NCBI GenBank assembly: GCA_903926565.1
Contig: CAIYJU010000206.1
Location: 1 to 53,104, forward strand
Length of the DNA: 53,104 bases
Origin: an uncultured Bacteroidales bacterium
Lineage (GTDB): Bacteria > Bacteroidota > Bacteroidia > Bacteroidales > FEN-979
Direction: 5' to 3'
The position numbers were made by a program, and so were the translations under genes. The notes below the pieces were generated by a model, which searched no databases, was not told the DNA's origin, and saw nothing but the letters and a program-made list of their open reading frames with translations. Below, in pieces: positions 18,074-27,854 of the stretch (the stretch's first letter is position 1; every line of letters begins with the position of its first letter).

Positions 18074-18907
18074 GTGGACAAAAACATCAACGACATCCTG
18101 GAATATCTGCAGAAATTCAATGGATTTAACTATTCAGCATACCACATTGGCATGCTGGAAAGAAGGATTAAAAACAGGATAGTAAAAACAAATACCGATA
18201 ATGTTCATAATTATTACTCATTTCTTACGACCATTCCAGATGAACCAAAGCGTTTGACAGAGAACTTCATGATCAATGTGAGCAACTTTTTCAGGGATCC
18301 CTTATGCTTTGAATTGCTGGCCAGGATTTTCATTCCGGATTTGGTAAAAGAAAAGCAAAAGCTGAATGATGATACCTTGCGCGTATGGTCGGCCGGGTGT
18401 TCTCATGGGGAAGAGGCTTATTCACTGGCAATCCTGATCAATGAATTCCGGGAACATGAGAAACTGGATTTAAACCTCGACCTGTTTGCCACCGACTATG
18501 ACGAAAAAGCCATCGAAAGCGCTCAAAACGGGACATACTCGCCCGGAAGCATGAAAGAGGTAAAATTAGGCCTGGTTGAAAAATATTTTGTCGTGAAGGA
18601 TGGGAAATACACAGTAATTCCGGAACTAAAATCTATGGTTCATTTCTCTGTTTATGATCTGCTTCAAAAAAACAGCCATGCTCCAAGCGAAAGTATTTTC
18701 GGTGATTTTGACCTGATCCTGTGCCGGAATGTGCTCATATATTTCAACCTTGACTTTCAGGAGCAGATAATCAACAGATTACATAAGTCCCTTGCTGCAA
18801 ATGGAATTTTGGTGCTGGGAGAAAGTGAAGTACTTTTACCCCGGCACACGGATAAATTCAGACCACAGTCAACCTATTGCAAATTTTTTAAGAAAACAGG
18901 GTCATGA
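18074..18907 (+). CDS. CheR-type methyltransferase, second copy, without TPR
   Basis: This 277-residue protein carries the all-helical N-terminal domain and the SAM-binding domain of CheR. Signatures are NFMINVSNFFRDPLCFELL, WSAGCSHGEEAYSLAILI, ATDYDEKAIESA and LILCRNVLIYFN. The GTG at 18074 is taken as start because the usual N-terminal domain begins there; the first ATG lies 30 residues in and would remove conserved helices. It lacks the TPR tail of the other CheR and is not next to a chemoreceptor gene. It may methylate the shared receptor or another target. The downstream gene is a giant hybrid kinase, a pairing reminiscent of CheB-CheR-kinase fusions in other bacteria. Confidence 0.88.
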   Translation: MDKNINDILEYLQKFNGFNYSAYHIGMLERRIKNRIVKTNTDNVHNYYSFLTTIPDEPKRLTENFMINVSNFFRDPLCFELLARIFIPDLVKEKQKLNDDTLRVWSAGCSHGEEAYSLAILINEFREHEKLDLNLDLFATDYDEKAIESAQNGTYSPGSMKEVKLGLVEKYFVVKDGKYTVIPELKSMVHFSVYDLLQKNSHAPSESIFGDFDLILCRNVLIYFNLDFQEQIINRLHKSLAANGILVLGESEVLLPRHTDKFRPQSTYCKFFKKTGS

Positions 18908-18959
18908 GAATCCTCCGGAATGTTATGTTAAACATGATTTACAATCAATCACTATAACT

Positions 18960-21900
18960 ATGATAAAATTTACCTTTTCGAACATTCAATCCAAGCTTAT
19001 CTTCTGGTTCCTTCTCCTGGCTTTATCACCCTTGCTGACAGGGACACTGGTCACATACTTTTCAACAAAGAAATCCTTCGAAGCCTCAACGTATGATAAG
19101 CTTTCAGCCATCCGTGATTTAAAGGTTGGGCAGGTTAAAAACTGGATAACCGAAAGAAAAGGCGACTTCAATGTCTTTACAAAAAATACGGATCAAAAGT
19201 TATTGAATGAGGCGTTATCTGGCAGTTCCGTAAGTCCCCGGGTGATTGAATCTAGAAATCACATCAGGAATATCTTTCATAATTACCAGAATTCCTATGC
19301 GATGTATGAGGAGATTTTCGTCATTGGCGTCAGGTCAGGGCTGGTCGAAATCTCAACTGACCGAAACAATGAAGGTCATGAGAAAAGCAGTTATCCTTAT
19401 TATTCCGGTGCATTGAAATCCAATGAAATATTCATCGGCAACATCTTTTATTCTGTCGAAAGTGGCAGCTATTTATTACCCATTTCTTCGGTCCTGTATC
19501 AATCCGGTGATGTAAATTCGGAAAAAACCGGTGTTCTGGTCGCATTTATCGATGTAAACAACTCACTATATGTCTTACTGAACAATTGGACCGGTCTGGG
19601 TAAAACAGGAGAAACCCTGATTGTTGACACTGACCGGGTGGTTCAGAATGAACTCCGCTGGCGTGAGAATGCTCCCTTGCGCCTTCAATTGAAAACCTTA
19701 CCCGCGATTTATTCATCACAGGGTAAAAACGGAGTTTTATCGCACCTCGACTATCGTGGCGAAAAGGTATTGTCAGCATATACCTTTATTCCTGAGACAA
19801 GCTGGGGTTTTATCTGTAAACAGGACCAGGCTGAGTTGGATCAGCCAGTTTCCACTATGACATCCAATCTTATACTTCTTCTAATACTCACAGGATTCGT
19901 GGTTTCAATTATCGTATATTTTCTTGGTAAATCGATCTCCTCTCCTATTTTGCAATTGTTTAACCACAGCACCAAAATCGGTGAAGGTAATTATGTTTTC
20001 AGAAATTCCATTTCTTCTAAAAACGAGTTGGGGAAACTCGGGAATGCCATAAACACGATGGTTGAGAATATTGAATCGAAAATCGCCATCCAGATAGGGG
20101 TCGCCAGCATGTCTGAGGCTGTAATCGGCCATAAAACAAGAGGACAGTACGTTGGCAGTATCCTCAGGCAGCTGATTAAAGTCACAGATGCCAACATGGT
20201 TGCATTCTATATTTTAAACAAAGATGAAACTGCTTTTGATCATTATGATTCGATCGGTGCGAATAAAAATTTATTGCAACCTTTCAGGGCAGACTACCCG
20301 GAGGGTCAATTCGGCTATGCACTGGCAGATAAGAAAATCCATGTGCTGAAAAATTTACCAGCTGATACTGTTTTCCGGTTTAATACCACGACAGGCGAAA
20401 TTACTCCCAGGGAAATTATCACCATTCCTGTTATTGATGCCGGCGGGAAGGTTATCGCGATGGTTTCACTTGCATCCATCTCCGCATTTAACAACAATAT
20501 GACGGACGTTCTCCGTCAATCATGGAACATGTTAAACATTTCCTACGCAAACCTCCTTGCAGCAGAACAGACTGCCATTCTTGCCGATACACTGACGATT
20601 TCTAACCAGAAGCTAGAAGCCCAGTCGGAGGAGCTCCAGTCTCAGTCGGAAGAGCTTCAGGAGCAGGCAAATGAGCTTCAGCACGGCACCGAGGAGCTGC
20701 AGTTGCAGAACCAGGAACTTGAGATGCAACGGTTGCAGGTTGAAGAAGCGACACGGCTGAAAAGTGAATTCCTGTCGAATATGAGCCATGAGTTGCGTAC
20801 GCCCCTTAATTCGATCAATGCGCTGTCGCATGTCCTGATCAGGCAGGCAAAGCACAAATTATCGTCCGAAGAAAATGAGTACCTTGAGGTAGTTGAACGC
20901 AATGGGAAACGCCTGTTATCATTGATAAACGACATTCTTGACCTGTCAAAAATCGAAGCAGGCAAAATAGAGCTTCAACCCAGGTCTTTGTCTTTGAGTG
21001 CCATGTTACGACAAGTAACAGATAACATCTTGCCGCTCGCAAAGCAAAAAAGCATAGCACTCACATGTACCACGCCTGATAAGCCAATTGAAATTGAGAC
21101 CGATGAAAATCGCTTGAACCAGATACTGACGAATATTATTGGCAACGCAGTAAAATTCACTGATACCGGAGGTGTTGAAATTACCGCCGAAACCGATGCC
21201 ACGGGAGCATATATTAAGGTGAAAGACAGTGGGATAGGAATATCTGAGGATGTGCTTCCTTATATTTTTGATGAGTTCAGGCAGGCCGACGGTTCTACGT
21301 CACGATCGTATGAAGGAACCGGCCTGGGGCTTGCCATTGCAAGAAAACTTGTTCAGGCCCTCCATGGCAGAATTTCTGTTGACAGCAAATTCGGAAAGGG
21401 TACGGTCTTCACCGTGTCACTGCCTGTGAAATGGGCAGGAAGATTTGAGAATGAACCTCTTTCATGGGTTCATAAACAGGCTGCCGGCCAAAACAGAAAA
21501 ACAATCCTGATCGTTGACGACGATCCGAAAATTATTAATCAAATCGCTTCATGTCTTGAAAGTTTTGATTATCATACCATTGGAACAACCTCAGGGATGG
21601 AAGCCCTCAAATTGGCTGAACTCTACAGGCCGTATGCCATAACACTCGATATTGTGATGCCTGACATGGATGGACTGGAAGTTCTTCAACACCTTAAAGC
21701 CAATCCTGTAACATCAGATATCCCGGTCATCATGATCTCTGTTTCTGATGACAAACAGACCAGTTTTGCCCTTGGAGCGATAGGATATGTAACTAAACCG
21801 GTTGACCGGCTGTTACTTATTAAAGAAATCAGGAAACTGAATGCCCATGCCTTTACCATCATGGTGGTTGATGATAACCCGATCGACCGTAAACAGATTC

Positions 21901-23087
21901 ATGACATCCTGCAGCAGGAGAACCTCGAAGATATACAGGTAGAAGATGGCCGGAAATGCCTGGAAATGATTCAGTTAAAACAACCTGATGTGCTTGTGCT
22001 CGACTTGATGATGCCGGGTTTGGATGGTTTCCAGGTTCTCGAAGAGCTCAGAAAGCGGCCTGAAACCAGGGATCTGCCGGTTATTGTTGTCACGGCCAAG
22101 GACCTTACGCAGGATGAAAAAGAAATTTTATCCGGGAAGGTCCAGAAGGTACTTACAAAAAGCACCATCGCCCCGTTAAAAATTTATCAGGAGATCAGGC
22201 GAATTCTTGATCAGATTTCCTGGAAATCCTCTGCTACCCTGAAACAGTCTGCATCCGGAGTTCATAAAAGAATATTGATGGTTGAAGACAACCAGGCAGC
22301 TGTGATCCAGGTCAAAAAAATCCTGGAACGCGAGGATATAACTGTGGATGTTGCATACGATGGCCCAACAGCGCTTGAATATGTTAAACACACAATTCCC
22401 GACGGGTTGATCCTCGACCTGATGATGCCGGGCATGGATGGGTTTGAACTCCTTGAAATCATAAGGAGTACCCGCGAGACACGGCACCTGCCTGTTCTCA
22501 TTCTCACCGCCAGGAATCTCACCAACGATGACTTTTCGAGGCTCTCGGCAAATAATGTCAGGCAACTGATTCAGAAAGGGGATGTAAATCCGTCCGAATT
22601 GCTGAATAAAGTAAAAATGATGCTTGGACTGGTACCTGCTCAGATACAAACAACTTACGATCCACCGGTTCTCAGGCCTGATTATAAACAAGATGTTAAT
22701 CAAGTGATCCCGGGATCGCAAAAACGGAAAATACTTGTTATTGAAGATAATGCCGACAACCGGTTAACGGTCCGGGCATTATTGCAGGAAATCTATTTCC
22801 TGATCGATGCAGCAAATGGAGAAGAAGGGGTTGAAAAAACTTTGGAAATGCTGCCTGACCTGGTTTTACTCGACATCTCACTTCCGAAAATGAATGGTTT
22901 TGAGGTGATTAAAATATTAAAAAACAATGAAGAAACAAAAAACATTCCGGTTATTGCACTTACTGCCAAGGCCATGAAGTCCGACAGGGAAGCCATTCTT
23001 GAAGCAGGATGCGATGAGTATATAGCAAAACCCATTGATCAGGAAGAGTTGTTGTTAAAGATTGAAAACCTGTTGCGGAACAAATAA
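18960..23087 (+). CDS. Membrane hybrid histidine kinase with four tandem receivers
   Basis: This 1375-residue protein has a membrane helix at 12-34, a periplasmic Cache-like sensor of about 265 residues, a second helix at about 302-322, a HAMP domain (about 322-375) and a GAF domain (about 385-545). A Gln/Glu-rich coiled coil with repeats such as QSEELQSQSEELQ follows. The HisKA motif MSHELRTPLNS gives H610, and the HATPase domain lies at about 715-835. Four complete receivers follow at about 846-963, 964-1085, 1102-1222 and 1256-1375. Each keeps its phospho-acceptor aspartate (LDIVMPDMDG, LDLMMPGLDG, LDLMMPGMDG, LDISLPKMNG). The ATG at 18960 is used because the upstream in-frame extension overlaps cheR. 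The next gene starts one base after the stop. Confidence 0.92.
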   Translation: MIKFTFSNIQSKLIFWFLLLALSPLLTGTLVTYFSTKKSFEASTYDKLSAIRDLKVGQVKNWITERKGDFNVFTKNTDQKLLNEALSGSSVSPRVIESRNHIRNIFHNYQNSYAMYEEIFVIGVRSGLVEISTDRNNEGHEKSSYPYYSGALKSNEIFIGNIFYSVESGSYLLPISSVLYQSGDVNSEKTGVLVAFIDVNNSLYVLLNNWTGLGKTGETLIVDTDRVVQNELRWRENAPLRLQLKTLPAIYSSQGKNGVLSHLDYRGEKVLSAYTFIPETSWGFICKQDQAELDQPVSTMTSNLILLLILTGFVVSIIVYFLGKSISSPILQLFNHSTKIGEGNYVFRNSISSKNELGKLGNAINTMVENIESKIAIQIGVASMSEAVIGHKTRGQYVGSILRQLIKVTDANMVAFYILNKDETAFDHYDSIGANKNLLQPFRADYPEGQFGYALADKKIHVLKNLPADTVFRFNTTTGEITPREIITIPVIDAGGKVIAMVSLASISAFNNNMTDVLRQSWNMLNISYANLLAAEQTAILADTLTISNQKLEAQSEELQSQSEELQEQANELQHGTEELQLQNQELEMQRLQVEEATRLKSEFLSNMSHELRTPLNSINALSHVLIRQAKHKLSSEENEYLEVVERNGKRLLSLINDILDLSKIEAGKIELQPRSLSLSAMLRQVTDNILPLAKQKSIALTCTTPDKPIEIETDENRLNQILTNIIGNAVKFTDTGGVEITAETDATGAYIKVKDSGIGISEDVLPYIFDEFRQADGSTSRSYEGTGLGLAIARKLVQALHGRISVDSKFGKGTVFTVSLPVKWAGRFENEPLSWVHKQAAGQNRKTILIVDDDPKIINQIASCLESFDYHTIGTTSGMEALKLAELYRPYAITLDIVMPDMDGLEVLQHLKANPVTSDIPVIMISVSDDKQTSFALGAIGYVTKPVDRLLLIKEIRKLNAHAFTIMVVDDNPIDRKQIHDILQQENLEDIQVEDGRKCLEMIQLKQPDVLVLDLMMPGLDGFQVLEELRKRPETRDLPVIVVTAKDLTQDEKEILSGKVQKVLTKSTIAPLKIYQEIRRILDQISWKSSATLKQSASGVHKRILMVEDNQAAVIQVKKILEREDITVDVAYDGPTALEYVKHTIPDGLILDLMMPGMDGFELLEIIRSTRETRHLPVLILTARNLTNDDFSRLSANNVRQLIQKGDVNPSELLNKVKMMLGLVPAQIQTTYDPPVLRPDYKQDVNQVIPGSQKRKILVIEDNADNRLTVRALLQEIYFLIDAANGEEGVEKTLEMLPDLVLLDISLPKMNGFEVIKILKNNEETKNIPVIALTAKAMKSDREAILEAGCDEYIAKPIDQEELLLKIENLLRNK

Positions 23088-23088
23088 A

Positions 23089-25197
23089 ATGGAAACGGTA
23101 TTAGCCATTGATGACCAAGTCGATAACCACACCACCATCAGAGCGGTTATTGGCACATATTTGCCCGGATGCCGGGTTATCACAGCAATGTCGGGCCCCG
23201 AAGGGATTAAAAAAGCCAGGGAGGAAATGCCCGATGTTATCTTGCTGGACATCATCATGCCTGGAATGGATGGATTTGAGGTCTGCCAAAAACTGAAGTC
23301 AGACCCAAAAACCGCCCGCATCCCGGTGGGCATGATAACCGCCATCAAAACAGACTCACAAAGCCGGATCAAGGGACTGGAAACAGGTGCAGATGTTTTT
23401 ATCACAAAACCCATCGATCCTGTTGAATTAACAGCCCAGCTGAGAGTCATGCTGCGTATTAAACACTCCGAAGATCTTTTGAGGAATGAGAAAAATGATA
23501 TTGAGTCACATCAGCAATTAATCCTGTTACAGAGCCATGAACGTGCACGTCTGCAGCGAAATGCAATCGCCCGGATTGCGGTTGATGAGGCTATTTCTTC
23601 AGGTGACTTGACCCTCTATCTTCATCGGCTTACAGCAGAAACCGCTGTTGCAATGCAGGTGGAACGTGCCAGTGTCTGGTTGTTTTCCGATGACCATGAA
23701 AACCTGCAGTGTGTTTCACTCTTTGAAAATAACAAGAAACAAAACAGTTCAGGACTGGTGCTGCATAGCAGTGATTATCCTGTTTATTTTGACGCAATAT
23801 TGAATGAAAGCACTGTGAATGCAGACGATGCGGAAAACGATTTCAGAACTGCTGAATTTAAAACCGGATATCTTAACCCGCTGAATATCACCTCAATGCT
23901 GGATTGTGGAATTCGTCTGGAAGGAGAGCTCCTGGGAGTTGTATGTTTTGAACATTCCGGCGAAACACGCACATGGCTTCCTGATGAAGAGTCATTTGCC
24001 ACAACGGTTGCAGCCATCGTAGCCCAGGCACTGGTTAATAGTAAACGGAAGCAGGTTGAGGAAGAACTTCGTGCAAGTGAAAAAAAATACCGTGCCATCT
24101 TTGACAATGTTCAGGACGTTTTTTACCAGACAAATCTGGCGGGAACAATTATGGAGATAAGCCCGTCCATCAAACATTTTTCCGAATTCAACCGGGATGA
24201 AATCATTGGGAATCACGTCTCCAGCATTTATGAAGACCCCGACGACCGGAAACTTCTTTTGCATACGCTCCTGCAGCATGGCGAACTCAGAGATTTTGAA
24301 TTAAAGCTTAAAACAAAAACCGGCAGGGTAAAATACGTTTCCATCAATGCCACACTGGTGTATGACCAGGAGGGCAAACCTGATCATATTGATGGTGCAA
24401 TCCGGGATATCACCGATCGGAAAAATGCAGAAAATGAGGTCCGTAAGCTGAATGAAACACTTGAACAACGTATTGCTGAGCGAACTCTGCAACTTGAAAC
24501 CACGAACAAAGAACTTGAATTCCGGACAAAGGAAATTGAGCAGTTTACCTATATTGCCTCTCACGATTTACAGGAGCCATTGCGTGCGATGATCAACTTC
24601 ACCCAGCTTTTACAGGAAGATTACGCAGGGAAACTCGATGACGACGGGAATAAATACATCGAATTCATATTCAATTCATCGATACGGATGAGGGAACTGG
24701 TAAAAGGGCTGGTGGATTATTCACTGTTGGGAAACGAGCGTGACCTCACACAGGTTGACTGTCACCAGATTGTTGAAGATGTGCTCAATGACATTCAGGA
24801 TTCCATTCTGGAAAGCAATGCAAACATCATTGTCATAAAGAAACTGCCAACGATCCCTGGTTATGCAACGGAATTAAGGTTATTGTTCCAAAACCTTATA
24901 CACAATGCAATCAAATTCAGAAAACACAATGTTCCCCCGCAAATTAGCATCTCAGCTACCAATATGGACCAGAATTGGCTGTTTTCGATCAAAGACAACG
25001 GAATAGGGATCGAAGAAAACGGCAGGGAGAAAATATTTATCATATTCAAGCGAATGCAAAACAGAATTGATTATCAGGGTACTGGCATCGGTTTGGCTCA
25101 TTGTAAGAAAATTGTCGAGTTACATGGAGGAAAAATTTGGGTAGAATCCGAGCCGGGGAAAGGAAGTATTTTTAACTTTACAATTCCTAAAAGATAG
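23089..25197 (+). CDS. Receiver-GAF-PAS histidine kinase
   Basis: This 702-residue soluble protein starts at the ATG at 23089, one base after the preceding stop. An N-terminal receiver (about 3-122, D54 in LLDIIMPGMDG) is followed by a GAF domain (about 155-315), a PAS domain (about 330-443) and the kinase core. The HisKA motif EQFTYIASHDLQEPLRAM gives H492, and the ATPase domain shows HNAIKFRKH, DNGIGIEENGREK and GTGIGLAHCKK. The receiver at the front makes it a natural acceptor of phosphate from the four-receiver hybrid encoded directly upstream. Its catalytic half is paralogous to the kinases at 13421 and 16062. Confidence 0.9.
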   Translation: METVLAIDDQVDNHTTIRAVIGTYLPGCRVITAMSGPEGIKKAREEMPDVILLDIIMPGMDGFEVCQKLKSDPKTARIPVGMITAIKTDSQSRIKGLETGADVFITKPIDPVELTAQLRVMLRIKHSEDLLRNEKNDIESHQQLILLQSHERARLQRNAIARIAVDEAISSGDLTLYLHRLTAETAVAMQVERASVWLFSDDHENLQCVSLFENNKKQNSSGLVLHSSDYPVYFDAILNESTVNADDAENDFRTAEFKTGYLNPLNITSMLDCGIRLEGELLGVVCFEHSGETRTWLPDEESFATTVAAIVAQALVNSKRKQVEEELRASEKKYRAIFDNVQDVFYQTNLAGTIMEISPSIKHFSEFNRDEIIGNHVSSIYEDPDDRKLLLHTLLQHGELRDFELKLKTKTGRVKYVSINATLVYDQEGKPDHIDGAIRDITDRKNAENEVRKLNETLEQRIAERTLQLETTNKELEFRTKEIEQFTYIASHDLQEPLRAMINFTQLLQEDYAGKLDDDGNKYIEFIFNSSIRMRELVKGLVDYSLLGNERDLTQVDCHQIVEDVLNDIQDSILESNANIIVIKKLPTIPGYATELRLLFQNLIHNAIKFRKHNVPPQISISATNMDQNWLFSIKDNGIGIEENGREKIFIIFKRMQNRIDYQGTGIGLAHCKKIVELHGGKIWVESEPGKGSIFNFTIPKR

Positions 25198-25201
25198 ATG
25201 C

Positions 25202-25633
25202 ATGAAAAAGAGATTAAATTGCGTGTTGCTTGTCGATGACAATGAATCAGACAATTTCATCCATAAACGGGTTCTGGAAAAATCGGGGATTGCAAACAAC
25301 ATTGCCATTGCCTTAAACGGAAAAGAGGCACTTGAATTTCTTACAGCAAAAATTCAAAACGGGCAATTTGAGGGTTCATATACTCAACCCGAACTGATCT
25401 TTTTGGATATCAATATGCCGATCATGGACGGGTGGGAATTTCTGGAAGAGTATCATAAACTTGATATTGCGCAGAAGGGAAAAGTAGTCTTTATCATACT
25501 CACCACCTCACTGAATCCGAGTGACCGCGTGAAGGCAGAAACACTCCTTGAAAGTGGTTGTTTTCATTTCAAGCCGCTAACCATAGAGATGATCAATGGG
25601 ATCATGGAGCGGCGATTTCCTGAATATCTGTAA
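25202..25633 (+). CDS. Single-domain response regulator
   Basis: This 143-residue protein is a lone receiver of the Rcp1-like type common in Bacteroidota. It has the acidic pocket VDDNESDNF, D69 in FLDINMPIMDGWEF, and a lysine in FHFKPL near the end. There is no output domain, so it would act as a CheY-like diffusible messenger or as a phosphate shuttle. It follows the receiver-GAF-PAS kinase by four bases and closes the signalling island. Rcp1-like regulators usually pair with phytochrome-type kinases having the SHDLQEPL motif, which fits the three paralogous kinases upstream. Confidence 0.9.
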   Translation: MKKRLNCVLLVDDNESDNFIHKRVLEKSGIANNIAIALNGKEALEFLTAKIQNGQFEGSYTQPELIFLDINMPIMDGWEFLEEYHKLDIAQKGKVVFIILTTSLNPSDRVKAETLLESGCFHFKPLTIEMINGIMERRFPEYL

Positions 25634-25638
25634 AATCT

Positions 25639-26445
25639 ATGAATTACAAAGAAGTATTCTCCCGGCTCTGGTCTGACTACACCCGGCAGAACCCTGTCAC
25701 CCAAACAGTTTATGAGCTATTCACAGCAGAAGGTGAAATTGTAACCAACGACCACATTGCCTTTCGCACCTTCAGACATCCCCAAATCGGAGTTGACAGT
25801 CTTGCAGCAATATTCCTGAAAAACGGATACAGATATAAAGGTGATTACCATTTTGAAGCCAAAAAACTGTATGCCAAACATTTTGAACATGAGTCAGACC
25901 CTGACGCACCGAGAGTATTTATAAGCGAGCTGCTTACCGGTGAATTCAGCCCCTTTCTTCAGGAAACTGCGCATGGCTGGATATCTCAGATTCCGGCAAC
26001 ATTGATCGCTTCAGATGAATTGATTTACGCCGGGAATATCTCAGGTGTGCCATCATACCAGGTTTATGAAAAGCTGCGTATCGAATCCGAATATGCTGCA
26101 TGGCTTTATGTGAATGGATTCTGCGCCAACCATTTCACAGTGAGTGTTAACCGGTTAAAAAAGTATGACTCACTTCAGAAAGTAAACAATTTTCTGAAAT
26201 CCCATGGATTGAAAATGAATGATGCCGGGGGTGAGATACAGGGAACACCGGAGGAGTTGCTCGAACAATCAAGTATCAAAGCCGGGATGGTGAAATTCCA
26301 CTTTACCGAAGGCGAGTATGAAATTCCGGGCTGTTATTATGAATTTGCGAAGCGGTATCCCGACAGCAAAGGCATCTTATATAATGGATTTATCGCAAAA
26401 TCAGCTGACAAGATATTCGAATCCACCAATTTTTATAAAAAGTGA
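25639..26445 (+). CDS. DUF1338 protein, HglS-like 2-oxoadipate dioxygenase/decarboxylase
   Basis: This 268-residue protein belongs to the DUF1338 family, whose characterised member HglS converts 2-oxoadipate to D-2-hydroxyglutarate with O2 and ferrous iron in lysine breakdown. The family signature NDHIAFRTF is near residue 38. Candidate metal ligands are H39, H165 in CANHFTVSV and E235 in GCYYEFAKRYP. It is shorter than the Pseudomonas enzyme and resembles the compact form found in Bacteroidota and plants. Its stop overlaps the GTG start of the next gene. Two genes on lies a YdiJ-like D-2-hydroxyglutarate dehydrogenase, which supports the assignment. Confidence 0.82.
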   Translation: MNYKEVFSRLWSDYTRQNPVTQTVYELFTAEGEIVTNDHIAFRTFRHPQIGVDSLAAIFLKNGYRYKGDYHFEAKKLYAKHFEHESDPDAPRVFISELLTGEFSPFLQETAHGWISQIPATLIASDELIYAGNISGVPSYQVYEKLRIESEYAAWLYVNGFCANHFTVSVNRLKKYDSLQKVNNFLKSHGLKMNDAGGEIQGTPEELLEQSSIKAGMVKFHFTEGEYEIPGCYYEFAKRYPDSKGILYNGFIAKSADKIFESTNFYKK

Positions 26446-27854
26446 AGCCGCTTTCCGGCGTTCTCACTGCCTGCATCCTCCCGGCAATATTGTTTTCATG
26501 TTCAAATGGTGGTTCAGGACAGGTTAATCACAGCCTGACACTACCCAAACAGGGGGTTATCCATGAAAGAATTGCGTGTTCGGCTGACACCTCAAAAACG
26601 TATGCTTTGTTTATACCGGCCCCACCCCAAAAGGGGAAAGGAGAGACGGGAACAAAGCTGTTTCCGGTAATCATTGCATTTGATCCCCATGGAAGCGGAG
26701 TGCTCCCGTTAACTTTGTACAAAAGCCTTGCCCAACAGTTTGGGTTTATGCTGATCGGTTCTAATGCCTCGGAGAACGGACTTTCTGCAGATGAATATCA
26801 AAAAATTGTTAAGGCTTTAATGTTTGATATTCATCATATTTATCCCGCTGATACAAACCGCATCTACCTTCTTGGATTTTCGGGAGGGTCGCGTGTTGCA
26901 TCCATGGCAGCAATGTACCAGTACCAGGTTCAGGGGGTCATCGCATGCGGTGCCGGATTCGGAAGCGTGCAGGATGCCGTCAGGTTTAAGTTTGACTATT
27001 TTGGCATCGTCGGAACCGCTGATTTTAACCTGGACGAAATGCTCCGGCTCGATGAACCACTGGCTGGAGCAGGATTTCGTCATTTTATCAAAACCTTTCC
27101 CGGTAAACATGCCTGGCCTCCCCTTGAAGTGATGGAAGATGGCTTTCGCTGGATAACGCTGAATGCTGTCAGAGATGGTGTATTGCCTCCTGACAGTTTG
27201 TTTATCAGCAGTGTGATAAAAACATTCAATGCACGGATAAACGAATCAGAAAGATGCAACCAGCCCGTTGCTGCGGCGGATGCATGCAGGGAAGCAATTG
27301 CATTCCTGGGAGGTTTAACTTCCACTGAATCATTTAATCAAGAACTTAATAAAATTGAGAAACTCCCTGAATACAATTCCCGGGTCGCTTATCACCTGAA
27401 AGTGATGAGCCAGGAGGAAGAAGAAAAACAGGAAATACTGGATGCATTCCAGTCAAAGGGACTCTCCTGGTGGAAGGAAAAGATAAAGAGTTACACATCA
27501 GGCACCCGGAAAGGGAAAACAAATCCTGAAGACACATTGAAAGACCATCGGATGATCGCTTTTTTAACTCTTTTTTGTTATATGAATGCCAATGCGGCGA
27601 TGTCACTGCAGGATCAGTCTGCCGCTGTCAGGATTATTGCAATTTATGAAATGGCTGATGCAACAAACCCTGAACCCAACTACATGCGTGCCATCCTCTT
27701 TGCACGCCGGTCGGAACAGGAAGCGGCAATCGGACAGCTTAAAATAGCAATTGATAAAGGATTCTCTGATAAACAGCGATTAACCCTTCAAAAAGAATTT
27801 ATTCCGCTGAACACCCTGCCCGCATGGTCCGGGATGCTGAAAACGATGAAATAA
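26442..27854 (+). CDS. Lipoprotein with alpha/beta-hydrolase fold and C-terminal helical repeats
   Basis: This 470-residue protein starts with GTG overlapping the DUF1338 stop. A lipoprotein signal ends in LFSC with C20 as lipidation site. Residues about 35-255 look like an esterase or peptidase-type alpha/beta hydrolase: LLGFSGGSRVASMA contains the G-x-S-x-G nucleophile elbow, and a histidine lies in FPGKHAWPP. The C-terminal half is helical and probably forms TPR-like repeats. The substrate is unknown. The gene is embedded between two enzymes of 2-hydroxyglutarate metabolism by stop-start overlaps on both sides, so it is cotranscribed with them, but a biochemical link is not evident. Confidence 0.75.
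   Translation: MKPLSGVLTACILPAILFSCSNGGSGQVNHSLTLPKQGVIHERIACSADTSKTYALFIPAPPQKGKGETGTKLFPVIIAFDPHGSGVLPLTLYKSLAQQFGFMLIGSNASENGLSADEYQKIVKALMFDIHHIYPADTNRIYLLGFSGGSRVASMAAMYQYQVQGVIACGAGFGSVQDAVRFKFDYFGIVGTADFNLDEMLRLDEPLAGAGFRHFIKTFPGKHAWPPLEVMEDGFRWITLNAVRDGVLPPDSLFISSVIKTFNARINESERCNQPVAAADACREAIAFLGGLTSTESFNQELNKIEKLPEYNSRVAYHLKVMSQEEEEKQEILDAFQSKGLSWWKEKIKSYTSGTRKGKTNPEDTLKDHRMIAFLTLFCYMNANAAMSLQDQSAAVRIIAIYEMADATNPEPNYMRAILFARRSEQEAAIGQLKIAIDKGFSDKQRLTLQKEFIPLNTLPAWSGMLKTMK

Noticed and set aside
18792..18959. N-terminal extension of the four-receiver kinase
   Set aside because: It lies within the cheR gene in another frame, and the ATG at 18960 is followed at once by a normal first membrane helix.
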